The notes beneath the pieces are model-generated. The model ran no database searches. It was not told the origin of the DNA and worked only from the letters and a program-made list of their open reading frames with translations. The position numbers were made by a program, and so were the translations under genes. A DNA stretch of 58,330 bases from Methylotenera_A sp031417915 (GTDB lineage Bacteria; Pseudomonadota; Gammaproteobacteria; Burkholderiales; Methylophilaceae), in contig JANOWN010000040.1 of the NCBI GenBank assembly GCA_031417915.1, positions 1 to 58,330 on the forward strand, read 5' to 3'. Positions 51,851-58,330 of this stretch are shown piece after piece; positions within the stretch are counted from its first letter, which is position 1; the number at the start of each line of letters is the position of its first letter.

Positions 51851-52215
51851 AAAACGTTAGGTTTAAAACTTAGCTATTGTTAGTTGCTAAAAAAATACAA
51901 ACACAAAGCTAAAATTTTTGCGAGTCATTTATTTTTTTATACTGTTTTTTTGTGCTTATATTTTTTAGTGTGGCGCAGAGCAAATACTGGCTTGGTTTGC
52001 AGCAAAAAGTTAACCAAAATAGCGCATAAAAAGGCGATAAAAATGCTATTGACGCACACAAAATAAAGGCTTAAATTCTCACTCAAGGCACAATATGTTG
52101 TGTTTAAGTGCCATGTTTTCTGTAAAAATAAGAATTTGTTAATTATAATCACAGGGTTAGCGCAAGGTTGGTTTAAAGTTTGCGTTTTTCACCTTAAGTT
52201 TGGGAGAGTTTTTTC
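51851..52215. other. Intergenic region between waaA and nrdJa
   Basis: 365 bp of A/T-rich DNA with no convincing gene on either strand. It holds the nrdJa promoter: TTGACG (52049-52054), 17 bp, TAAATT (52072-52077), and two NrdR-box-like sites. I looked for a cobalamin riboswitch because NrdJ uses B12 and saw no B12-box. Confidence 0.7.
52056..52103 (+). promoter_or_regulatory. Two NrdR boxes over the nrdJa promoter
   Basis: The second box, 52088-52103 (CACAATATGTTGTG core), matches the 16-bp NrdR consensus acaCwAtATaTwGtgt at 14 positions. The first, 52056-52071, matches at 12 and lies between -35 and -10. Their starts are 32 bp apart, three helical turns, the spacing known for NrdR pairs. 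Confidence 0.8.
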
Positions 52216-54381
52216 ATGTTAAAAGCAGTTGAGCCAGCAGCTAAATTACAACAAAGTGACGAGGTTGAAATTCCAATTCAATCGGTTTCCTTGGATATTT
52301 GGGATAAAAAATATTGCTTAAAAACCAAAACGGGCGAGCATGTTGATAAAAACATGGACGACACTTATTCTCGTGTGGCACGTGCGCTGGCTGATGTGGA
52401 AACGACTGAAGAAAAACGCCAAGAATGGCATGAGAAATTTTTGTGGGCACTACGCCGTGGCGCAATTCCTGCCGGCCGCATTACCTCTAACGCGGGTGCG
52501 TTAGAACATAAACCTGCTACATCTACCATTAATTGTACGGTTTCTGGCGTGGTAGAAGACAGCATGGACAATATTTTAAACAAAGTACACGAAGCTGGCT
52601 TAACGCTAAAAGCGGGTTGTGGCATTGGTTACGAGTTCTCTACCTTACGTCCAAAAGGTGCATTTGTGGCGGGTGCTGGCGCCTATACATCTGGTCCACT
52701 GTCGTTCATGGATATTTACGACAAAATGTGTTTTACGGTTTCTAGTGCGGGCGGTCGTCGTGGTGCACAAATGGCCACGTTTGATATTAGCCACCCAGAT
52801 GTTACCGATTTTATTAAAGCCAAACGCGAAAATGGCCGTTTACGCCAATTTAACCTTTCTTGCCTCATTACCAAAGAATTTATGGAAGCGGTAAAAGCCG
52901 ATTCCGAGTGGAAGCTGGCTTTCCCAGTCACAGAAAAAGAGGCGATTATTGATGGCCTAAATGTGAATGACGAAAGCCAGGTGGTGTGGCGCGATTGGCC
53001 AGTAAAAGGTAAATACCTAACCAAGCAAGACGGCGTAGATGCAGGCAAAGTAGCTTGCCGCGTGTATAAAACCATTAAAGCGCGCCGCTTGTGGGATGTG
53101 ATTATGTCTAGCACCTACGATTTTGCTGAGCCAGGTTTTATTTTGATTGACCGCGTAAACGAGATGAACAACAACTGGTTTTGCGAAAATATCCGCGCAA
53201 CCAATCCTTGTGGCGAGCAACCATTGCCGCCCTACGGCGCATGTTTATTAGGCTCGGTCAATTTAACCAAATTTGTACGCAAACCATTTACCGATGAAGC
53301 CACGTTTGATTGGGCAGAGTACCGTGAAGTGGTTGCCGTATTTACCCGCATGCTAGATAACGTGGTAGAAATCAACGGTTTGCCGCTGCAACAACAACGC
53401 GATGAAATTGTGCGTAAACGTCGCCACGGTATGGGTTACTTGGGTTTAGGCTCAACCTTAACCATGATGAAAATGAAATATGGCGAAGAGGAATCGATTA
53501 AATTTACCGATGAAGTAACCCGTGTAATGGCCGAAGAAGGCTGGAATGTGGGCGTGCAACTGGCCGAAGAAAAAGGCGCTGCGCCTATCATGGAAGAAAA
53601 ATTTGAAGTCACCGCCGATATGCTGGCAAAACGCCCAGAGATGGCGGCCGATGGTATTAAAGTGGGGCAGAAAATAGCAGGAAAGGTTCTGCTTGGCAAA
53701 TACAGCCGCTATATGCAGCAATTTCCCGAAGGTTTGCGTAACCAAATCGCGACCAAAGGAGTACGCTTTACGCACCACAGCTCTATCGCGCCAACGGGTA
53801 CCATTTCACTGTCACTCGCTAATAATGCCAGCAACGGTATCGAGCCATCATTTGCGCACCACTATGCGCGCAATGTGATTCGCGAAGGTAAAAAATCGAA
53901 AGAGAAAGTCGATGTATTCTCTTTCGAGCTGTTAGCTTACCGCGAGTTGATTAACCCAAAAGCCATGCCATTTAGTGATAAAGAAGACGAAAAGCTGCCA
54001 GATTATTTTTTAGATTCTTCTACCATTATGGCTAAAGCCCATGTGGACATTCAAGCCGCGTCACAAAAATGGATTGATAGCTCAATTTCAAAAACCATTA
54101 ACGTGCCGACTGATTACGATTTTGAAGATTTTAAAAACATCTACTTATACGCTTACGACAAAGGCCTAAAAGGTTGCACGACGTTTAGGTTTAACCCAGA
54201 GGCTTTCCAAGGTGTGTTGGTAACAGAGAAAGATTTAGAAAGCACCACCTATAAATTTACGCTAGATGACGGCAGCGAGATTGAAGTAAAAGGTAACGAA
54301 GAGATTGAATACGATGGCGAAATTCATTCAGCCGCCAATTTATACGATGCGTTGAAAGAGGGTTATTACGGTAAGTTCTAG
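52216..54381 (+). CDS. nrdJ: Adenosylcobalamin-dependent (class II) ribonucleotide reductase, catalytic part NrdJa
   Basis: Reduces ribonucleotides to deoxyribonucleotides using B12 and independently of oxygen. The 721-aa barrel contains the substrate cysteine in ATSTINCTVSGVVEDSM near residue 105, the radical-site segment NPCGEQPLPPYGACLLGS near 330 (Asn-Cys-Glu set) and HSSIAPTGTISLSLANNASN near 520. It ends without the C-terminal thiol-relay zinc-finger part, which is encoded separately at 54633 (NrdJb), as in Pseudomonas aeruginosa. The promoter carries paired NrdR boxes. Confidence 0.96.
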   Translation: MLKAVEPAAKLQQSDEVEIPIQSVSLDIWDKKYCLKTKTGEHVDKNMDDTYSRVARALADVETTEEKRQEWHEKFLWALRRGAIPAGRITSNAGALEHKPATSTINCTVSGVVEDSMDNILNKVHEAGLTLKAGCGIGYEFSTLRPKGAFVAGAGAYTSGPLSFMDIYDKMCFTVSSAGGRRGAQMATFDISHPDVTDFIKAKRENGRLRQFNLSCLITKEFMEAVKADSEWKLAFPVTEKEAIIDGLNVNDESQVVWRDWPVKGKYLTKQDGVDAGKVACRVYKTIKARRLWDVIMSSTYDFAEPGFILIDRVNEMNNNWFCENIRATNPCGEQPLPPYGACLLGSVNLTKFVRKPFTDEATFDWAEYREVVAVFTRMLDNVVEINGLPLQQQRDEIVRKRRHGMGYLGLGSTLTMMKMKYGEEESIKFTDEVTRVMAEEGWNVGVQLAEEKGAAPIMEEKFEVTADMLAKRPEMAADGIKVGQKIAGKVLLGKYSRYMQQFPEGLRNQIATKGVRFTHHSSIAPTGTISLSLANNASNGIEPSFAHHYARNVIREGKKSKEKVDVFSFELLAYRELINPKAMPFSDKEDEKLPDYFLDSSTIMAKAHVDIQAASQKWIDSSISKTINVPTDYDFEDFKNIYLYAYDKGLKGCTTFRFNPEAFQGVLVTEKDLESTTYKFTLDDGSEIEVKGNEEIEYDGEIHSAANLYDALKEGYYGKF

Positions 54382-54384
54382 GTT

Positions 54385-54507
54385 GTCATTCCGTACTCGA
54401 TACGGAATCTAGCGTCGTTATCAGGAAAAACTGATAAACAATACTAAAGCCAGCAAGCTGGCAAGTATTGCTAAAAGTCACTGGATTCCGACTTTCGTCG
54501 GAATGAC
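54385..54507. mobile_element. MITE-like palindromic element between nrdJa and nrdJb
   Basis: Ends are GTCATTCCG (54385-54393) and CGGAATGAC (54499-54507). Each end is itself a hairpin: ATTCCGTA/TACGGAAT on the left, ATTCCGAC/GTCGGAAT on the right. The middle contains a large imperfect hairpin with arms CAATACT/AGTATTG and CCAGC/GCTGG. No coding potential. It begins 3 bp after the nrdJa stop. Confidence 0.8.
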
Positions 54508-54528
54508 TGAAAAGTTAGGGAGAAGTTT

Positions 54529-54648
54529 ATGCAAGCAGCAAAAACGTACTTTTTAATGATAAAAAATTGGTTTGCAAAATTTGTGGCCGAATCTGAGCCC
54601 TTGCAAGATTTACAGTATTTAGGAGAGAAATTATGGCAGTTAAAATAG
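54529..54648 (+). CDS. Small ORF (39 aa) upstream of and overlapping nrdJb
   Basis: ATG 54529, TAG 54646-54648. GGGAGAAG lies just upstream, and the last 16 bases overlap the start of nrdJb, whose Shine-Dalgarno AGGAGAG lies inside this ORF. The product (MQAAKTYFLMIKNWFAKFV...) has one short amphipathic or membrane-like helix. It may be a coupled leader peptide or a small protein; I do not recognise it. Confidence 0.5.
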   Translation: MQAAKTYFLMIKNWFAKFVAESEPLQDLQYLGEKLWQLK

Positions 54649-55337
54649 ATAAAAAAATCACTGGCTACGCGCTGGTAAACGAGCAAGACAAAATGGACGC
54701 GCAAGCCAAGGCGACCGAATTAAAAGAACTTAACGCAAAAATCGTGCAAATTGGCGAGCCGCTAGACCGCCCAGAAAAGATTACTGGCAGCACCTATAAA
54801 GTTAAAACGCCAGTGACCGAGCATGCGCTTTATATTACCATTAATGATGTAGTCATGAACGAAGGCACGCCGCAAGAGCACCGCCGCCCGTTCGAGATAT
54901 TTATTAACAGTAAAAATATGGATCACTTTCAATGGATAGTCGCCCTCACCCGCGTCATGTCTGCAGTGTTTCGCAAAGGCGGCGATGTGACCTTTTTGGT
55001 GGAAGAGCTTAAAAGCGTGTTCGAGCCAAGTGGCGGCTACTTTAAAAAAGGCGGCCGTTTTGTACCAAGTTTAGTGGCAGAAATTGGCGATGTAGTAGAG
55101 CAGCACTTGCAAAACATCGGTATGCTTAAAAAACCAGGTTTGGATGAACACCAACAAAAACTGGTCGATGAAAAACGCACCGAATATTATGAAAACCACG
55201 CCAAAGCGGGTGAAGAAATGACCGCAGAAGGCTTTCCAAAAGGTGCGCAGTTGTGCGGCAAATGTAATACTAAAGCGGCAATTGTGATGGATGGTTGTTT
55301 GACTTGTTTGAATTGTGGTGAGAGTAAGTGTGGGTAA
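54633..55337 (+). CDS. nrdJb: Ribonucleotide reductase class II auxiliary chain NrdJb
   Basis: 234 aa, equivalent to the C-terminal part of long class II reductases: a TSCPD-like domain (RPFEIFINSKNMDHFQWIVA, ALTRVMSAVFRKGGDVTFLVEELKSVFEP) and the C-terminal zinc-binding, thiol-relay cluster CGKCNTKAAIVMDGCLTCLNCGE. It must pair with NrdJa encoded upstream. The gap between the two parts is 251 bp here and holds the MITE-like element and the 39-aa ORF. Confidence 0.92.
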   Translation: MAVKIDKKITGYALVNEQDKMDAQAKATELKELNAKIVQIGEPLDRPEKITGSTYKVKTPVTEHALYITINDVVMNEGTPQEHRRPFEIFINSKNMDHFQWIVALTRVMSAVFRKGGDVTFLVEELKSVFEPSGGYFKKGGRFVPSLVAEIGDVVEQHLQNIGMLKKPGLDEHQQKLVDEKRTEYYENHAKAGEEMTAEGFPKGAQLCGKCNTKAAIVMDGCLTCLNCGESKCG

Positions 55338-56168
55338 GTGAATAGTAGATTAGCTCGTTTATTAGCAAATCCCCAGCTGAATGGCTGGGGATTTATTATT
55401 GGTATAATCGGGCTACTTTTTGCGTTTTATACCTACTGGAATTCACAAAACTATCCTAATTTAATGGCTCAAGTACACCCATCACGAACAATACTTGTTT
55501 CTTCAGAAGGCGCTCAAGATTTAAGCATATATGCGAATGAAAAATTAATAAAAGGTCCTGTAACATCTGCACAAATTTCTATTTGGAATGCTGGTACTAA
55601 ACCTATAAAAGCAGAAGATATACTTGAAAAAATTCAGATAAAAAATAGCATGAATACTCCTTTGCTTTCTGTACGCATACTGAAAACAACTCGAGCGGTT
55701 AGTAAATTTAAAACAGATATGTCTGAAGCGTCATTAGGTGTTCTTGGAATTGGGTTTCAAATCTTAGAAAAAGGGGATGGTGCATTAATACAATTAACAT
55801 ATGAGGGAGGTGAAAAGGTAACCTTCACTGGTTCGGGTGTTATTGTAGGACAAAATGCATTTGAAATCACAAGCCTCAAAAATGCAAAAGATAGCTCGCA
55901 ACAACAAACAAATTATAATTCATGGGCAAGGAAAATTGGAGGAGTTGCATTTGTTACATTTCTTGCTACGATAATATTTTTACTGTCTTGGGGTTTGCTC
56001 GGTCCAGAAGGTATTAGAAAAGAGTTTATTAAGCATAATAGCGTATTGGGTAAAATTATAGTGTTGGTTCAGGCCATAATTATTACTGCGATACTTTTAA
56101 CAGCTGGCTATTTTATTTACAATATATTTCAAGAAATAATAAAAAATTACTCACCTTTTTTAGCTTAA
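55338..56168 (+). CDS. Membrane protein of unknown function
   Basis: 276 aa: N-terminal helix (GWGFIIGIIGLLFAFYTYW), an extracytoplasmic beta-like domain (YPNLMAQVHPSRTILV...ILVSSEGAQDLSIYANEKLI...), and two C-terminal helices (GGVAFVTFLATIIFLLSWGL and IIVLVQAIIITAILLTAGYF). It starts with GTG immediately after the nrdJb stop, so translation is probably coupled. Codon use is more A/T-rich than in nrdJ, consistent with an acquired gene. No family recognised. Confidence 0.7.
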   Translation: MNSRLARLLANPQLNGWGFIIGIIGLLFAFYTYWNSQNYPNLMAQVHPSRTILVSSEGAQDLSIYANEKLIKGPVTSAQISIWNAGTKPIKAEDILEKIQIKNSMNTPLLSVRILKTTRAVSKFKTDMSEASLGVLGIGFQILEKGDGALIQLTYEGGEKVTFTGSGVIVGQNAFEITSLKNAKDSSQQQTNYNSWARKIGGVAFVTFLATIIFLLSWGLLGPEGIRKEFIKHNSVLGKIIVLVQAIIITAILLTAGYFIYNIFQEIIKNYSPFLA

Positions 56169-56496
56169 ATTTGTGCCCTACATAAAATTGCAAGGCATTA
56201 TGCCGCACATAATGATTCCTTTTTCGCCTCTTGGCGACCCACTTTATTTTGCTTGTCCAAAATAAAGTGGGAAAACAAAAAGACACCCCGCTGGCGTCAC
56301 ACTTTGCTTGCCACTTTAGTGGCTTAGCAAATTGGGGAAGCCAAATACTGGCTCCCTTCGGTCTTAGCGCCGCATCTGGGCGGCTGCGGAACTCGCTTCG
56401 CTTAAACAGTCCTCGTCACCTTGCATCTGCCGCTCAAGCCGAAGGCGCGACAAAGGGGATTTAAAGTCAAAAACAAACCAAGCGAATGCGTAAAAC
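56169..56496. other. Non-coding stretch with a 14-bp inverted repeat
   Basis: About 330 bp after the membrane protein gene. A perfect 14-bp inverted repeat (CCCACTTTATTTTG, 6-nt loop CTTGTC) spans 56238-56271. The G/C-richer second half resembles junk-like repeated intergenic DNA seen in many proteobacteria, but I cannot confirm it. A 77-codon frame at 56231-56464 shows no protein-like pattern and is not annotated. Confidence 0.5.
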
Positions 56497-56537
56497 GATG
56501 CTCTGGAAGCCGCATGGATATTGATTTGCAGAGCATC
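56497..56537. repeat. Dispersed ATGGATATT-loop hairpin, copy E
   Basis: 9-bp stem GATGCTCTG/CAGAGCATC (56497-56505 with 56529-56537), loop with core GCCGCATGGATATTGAT. It ends at the last base of the convergent DUF2789 gene and would terminate it. Confidence 0.85.
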
Positions 56538-56773
56538 TATTTCTGATGCAAGCTAGCATTTAACTGATCAATCACCTCTGCCCAGTCTGCATCTTTAAGA
56601 ATCTCTTCACGTAAAAACGCTGCCTGCGCTGGTGTCCAAAAAGAGGCTTCAGAAAGTGATAGGCTGCTTGCTAAATGGTGATGGGTTTTGATAAAACTTT
56701 GAATTGCAGAATCGTCAGATGGCAAGCCAAGTTGCGCAAATAGGTTGTTAAGCGTGTGCATTGTAGATTCCAT
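56537..56773 (-). CDS. DUF2789 family protein
   Basis: 78-aa soluble protein with the family pattern TLNNLFAQLGLPSDDSAIQSFI, LSEASFWTPAQAAFLREEI and DADWAEVIDQLNA. Start ATG 56773 (MESTMHTL) fits the family N-terminus. Function unknown. Upstream lie 17-bp tandem repeats that may be regulatory. Confidence 0.85.
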   Translation of the reverse strand: MESTMHTLNNLFAQLGLPSDDSAIQSFIKTHHHLASSLSLSEASFWTPAQAAFLREEILKDADWAEVIDQLNASLHQK

Positions 56774-56809
56774 CAGTCACCTCGATTGTAGTTACATCTT
56801 GCAAGTAAA

Positions 56810-56858
56810 TTAGTTTATCAAGTGGATTAGTTTATTAAGTAGTTTAGTTTATAGTAGT
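56810..56858. repeat. 17-bp tandem repeat upstream of the DUF2789 gene
   Basis: Three units of TTAGTTTAT(C/T)AAGT(G/A)(G/T)N at 56810-56826, 56827-56843 and 56844-56858 (last unit degenerate). They are A/T-rich, 37-85 bp upstream of the DUF2789 start. They may be repeated operator half-sites or simple slippage. Confidence 0.7.
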
Positions 56859-56876
56859 TTTAAAGTTTCAAATAAA

Positions 56877-56899
56877 AAGCCTAGTCAACAACTAGGCTT
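56877..56899. terminator. Terminator with stem AAAGCCTAG/CTAGGCTTT
   Basis: 9-bp stem (56877-56885 with 56891-56899), loop TCAAC, followed by T-run on the plus strand and A/T-rich sequence on the minus. It lies about 100 bp beyond the 56997-57392 gene and probably ends its transcript. Confidence 0.75.
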
Positions 56900-56996
56900 T
56901 TTATTAGGGTAATTTAACACAGCAACTTGGGCTTGGATAATTTAAAAGGTTAACTAGGGAACTTAAAAATTATCCGTGCTCAAAGTCGTGCATCAA

Positions 56997-57392
56997 TTAT
57001 TTAACTGCTGGGGCTGCAGTATCAGGCTCAGCAGGCTGAATCTGATTTCCCTTGGTGGTGCCATGATTTTCTTCTTTGGCTTTTAGCACCTTATTTTTTT
57101 TGGCATGACGCGCTTTAAGGTCTTGCGCTGGGCCTTTTTCAGTACGTTTATTTTGCTCTACATGCTGTGGGCTATCTGCGTTACCAAGGTTGCTAGCATC
57201 GCTATCTGCAGCGCCTTGATTGACGTCAGTTGCACCTTTATCAGTGCGAATTTCCTGTTGTTTATGCTGCGGGCTATCTGCGGTGCCTAGGCTACTGGCA
57301 TCATCTGTGTTTTCTGGCGTAGTAGCCGCCGTTACCGAAAATGCACTGATTGTTAATACGGTTGCGAAAAGTGTAGAAATTAATTTATTCAT
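56997..57392 (-). CDS. Exported low-complexity protein with duplicated motif
   Basis: 131 aa. Sec signal (MNKLISTLFATVLTISAFSVTAA). The mature part is hydrophilic and contains two copies of a repeat: SLGTADSPQHKQQEIRTDKG and NLGNADSPQHVEQNKRTEKG, about 38 residues apart, followed by a lysine-rich segment. GGAGAAG lies upstream of the ATG at 57392; a start 15 bases further up is not favoured. Function unknown. Confidence 0.75.
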   Translation of the reverse strand: MNKLISTLFATVLTISAFSVTAATTPENTDDASSLGTADSPQHKQQEIRTDKGATDVNQGAADSDASNLGNADSPQHVEQNKRTEKGPAQDLKARHAKKNKVLKAKEENHGTTKGNQIQPAEPDTAAPAVK

Positions 57393-57575
57393 TTGTATCT
57401 TCTCCAATATTTAGATTTCTATTTTGAAATCTGAAGACACATTAGATAACTTATTGAAAAAGCAAAATATAAGATATTGCTGAATTTAGCGTAGGAATAC
57501 GCTCACCCAGTTACGCTTACTCAGGCTATGCTTACTTGGGTTAAATATAATAGGAATTGACCGCTATTATTAGCT

Positions 57576-57640
57576 GCCCTGCAAGCCAATATCCATGGGG
57601 GGCGTAGCCTGCACTCTAATATCCATGGGCTTTGCAGGGC
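57576..57640. repeat. Dispersed hairpin copy F with two ATGGATATT cores
   Basis: Outer stem GCCCTGCAA (57576-57584) / TTGCAGGGC (57632-57640), followed by a T-run at 57643. The loop holds two head-to-tail cores AATATCCATGGG (57588-57599 and 57618-57629) separated by GGGCGTAGCCTGCACTCT-type sequence. It lies between two minus-strand genes. Confidence 0.8.
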
Positions 57641-57678
57641 GCTTTTTAAACTAAATACACTAGTATTTTATTCTTGAA

Positions 57679-57861
57679 TTATGGAATACCAATCACCTTA
57701 AGGTATTCCTCAAGCGTGAGGGCGAGGTTGCTAATGGAGTTGTTTACTTCATCCAAATGCGTGTTTGAATCGAGATGCAGTTTTTCTAGTAAGGCCTTGT
57801 GTTTTTCAATCGCGTTTAAATGCGCATCGAATTTAGTGTTTTTTAATTCAGGCTCGGACAT
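57679..57861 (-). CDS. Small helical protein, unknown function
   Basis: 60 aa (MSEPELKNTKFDAHLNAIEK...) with predicted helices and regular hydrophobic spacing (LNAIEKHKALLEKLHLDS...), suggesting a coiled coil. AAGGAG lies seven bases upstream of the ATG. No family recognised. It is co-oriented with the DUF3617 gene upstream (28-bp gap), likely an operon. Confidence 0.75.
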   Translation of the reverse strand: MSEPELKNTKFDAHLNAIEKHKALLEKLHLDSNTHLDEVNNSISNLALTLEEYLKVIGIP

Positions 57862-57889
57862 AATGAATATCTCCTTTAATCGTTATACA

Positions 57890-58330
57890 CTATAGCGGTT
57901 TTACTGCACCACAGCTTGCATTAATCCATTTACCGTTAATATCTGCTTTTTCATTCACTGGGTTGCCTTGAGCGGTGCCAGTAAAACTAGTTTGCCCTGC
58001 AAAGTTTTCTGGGCTTGTAATGGTGCCCGCTGCTGTGCCGCTGCCTTTAAGGTCTGCACTGTTACAAACAAAGTCTGTTTTATAGTTGTTGCCGCTACGA
58101 GTAGCGTTTTTAGAAGTGCAGCCTAATTCTGCATTATAAAAATTGGGCAACGTTTTTTGATTCGCCATTTCTTGTGTAATGCACGTTTGCGAAATTGCCG
58201 CGCCATTTTCAATTTGTGGCATATCTAGCCCATAGTCTTTGGCTATATCTTTGATGCCTTGCATTTGGTCTGCTGGAATATGCGGAACTAATAGTAATAA
58301 ATCAGAGGTAGTTTCGATTTGCCACAATCC
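57890..58330 (-). CDS. DUF3617 family exported protein (5' end outside window)
   Basis: About 145 C-terminal residues are present; the frame is open to the window edge, so the start and signal peptide lie outside. The segment LWQIETTSD-type opening, SQTCITQEM near the N-terminal side, CTSKNATRSGNNYKTDFVC (disulfide-like cysteines) and C-terminal INASCGAVKPL fit the DUF3617 pattern of periplasmic proteins of unknown function. Confidence 0.8.
   Translation of the reverse strand, partial: GLWQIETTSDLLLLVPHIPADQMQGIKDIAKDYGLDMPQIENGAAISQTCITQEMANQKTLPNFYNAELGCTSKNATRSGNNYKTDFVCNSADLKGSGTAAGTITSPENFAGQTSFTGTAQGNPVNEKADINGKWINASCGAVKPL

Noticed and set aside
51851..52215. Cobalamin riboswitch upstream of the B12-dependent reductase
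   Set aside because: No B12-box or associated helices seen; the signals found are NrdR boxes.
52216..55337. nrdJ split read as a frameshifted pseudogene
   Set aside because: Split NrdJa/NrdJb is known in Pseudomonas; both parts have their own starts and ribosome sites and all catalytic motifs are intact.
56231..56464. 77-codon frame in the repeat-like region
   Set aside because: Composition is not protein-like, it contains the 14-bp inverted repeat and has no ribosome site.
9765..57640. ATGGATATT repeats considered as a CRISPR array
   Set aside because: Copies are kilobases apart, lack regular spacers and are hairpins at gene ends; no cas genes are present.

Overview
The window reads as chromosome of a methylotrophic betaproteobacterium, most likely Methylophilaceae (Methylotenera/Methylophilus type). 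This is inferred from a formaldehyde-activating-enzyme homologue, a quinoprotein-relay metallohydrolase, a split B12-dependent ribonucleotide reductase, and gene orders I associate with betaproteobacteria (argS-SPOR-dsbA-SDR, thiD-thiE-hemL, asmA-mutY, pcm-tolC-waaA). Coding density is high and most genes are housekeeping. Layout: 0.1-8 kb holds ettA, a leftward argS/SPOR/dsbA group plus an SDR, and priA. 8.1-13.8 kb holds tRNA-Gly(CCC), thiD-thiE and hemL, with a 2.5-kb single-gene restriction-modification island inserted at the hemL start and flanked by a perfect 97-bp direct repeat. 13.8-21.4 kb holds a Fur-box-controlled small gene, gltB-gltD and hemE. 21.5-26.8 kb holds cytochrome b561, a metallo-hydrolase, DoxX, GNAT, Fae-like, a small orphan with a strong promoter, a Tat-exported FecR-domain protein and mutY. 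26.8-32.8 kb holds a giant AsmA with internal module repeats, uppP, yidB and an RluF-like pseudouridine synthase. 32.9-34.8 kb is a small accessory/defence patch (Phd-VapC toxin-antitoxin, HNH endonuclease, zinc-ribbon protein). 35-41 kb holds thiC under a TPP riboswitch, a 46-aa membrane protein, and two adjacent envelope phospho-transferases (LTA-synthase-like and EptA-like). 41-50.5 kb holds membrane proteins, a TetR-MFP-RND efflux operon, pcm, a TolC-like channel, an isochorismatase-fold hydrolase and a conserved hypothetical. 50.6-58.3 kb holds waaA, the NrdR-controlled nrdJa/nrdJb pair split by a MITE-like element, a membrane protein, and small secreted or hypothetical genes. The signals most worth a second look are these. 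(1) The restriction-modification island has a 97-bp target duplication that leaves hemL intact. (2) A dispersed family of intergenic hairpins (six copies plus a remnant) keeps a nearly constant ATGGATATT loop on variable stems, mostly at gene 3' ends. (3) dsbA ends at an A-AAA-AAG slippery heptamer, followed in the -1 frame by a 23-codon lysine-rich tail that stops just before the terminator. (4) A Fae homologue appears to lack the histidine of the canonical N-terminal active-site segment. (5) A Fur-controlled CxxC mini-protein has a near-consensus promoter. (6) A palindromic repeat is translated inside the RluF-like protein. All functional calls come from reading motifs by eye; no database search was possible.
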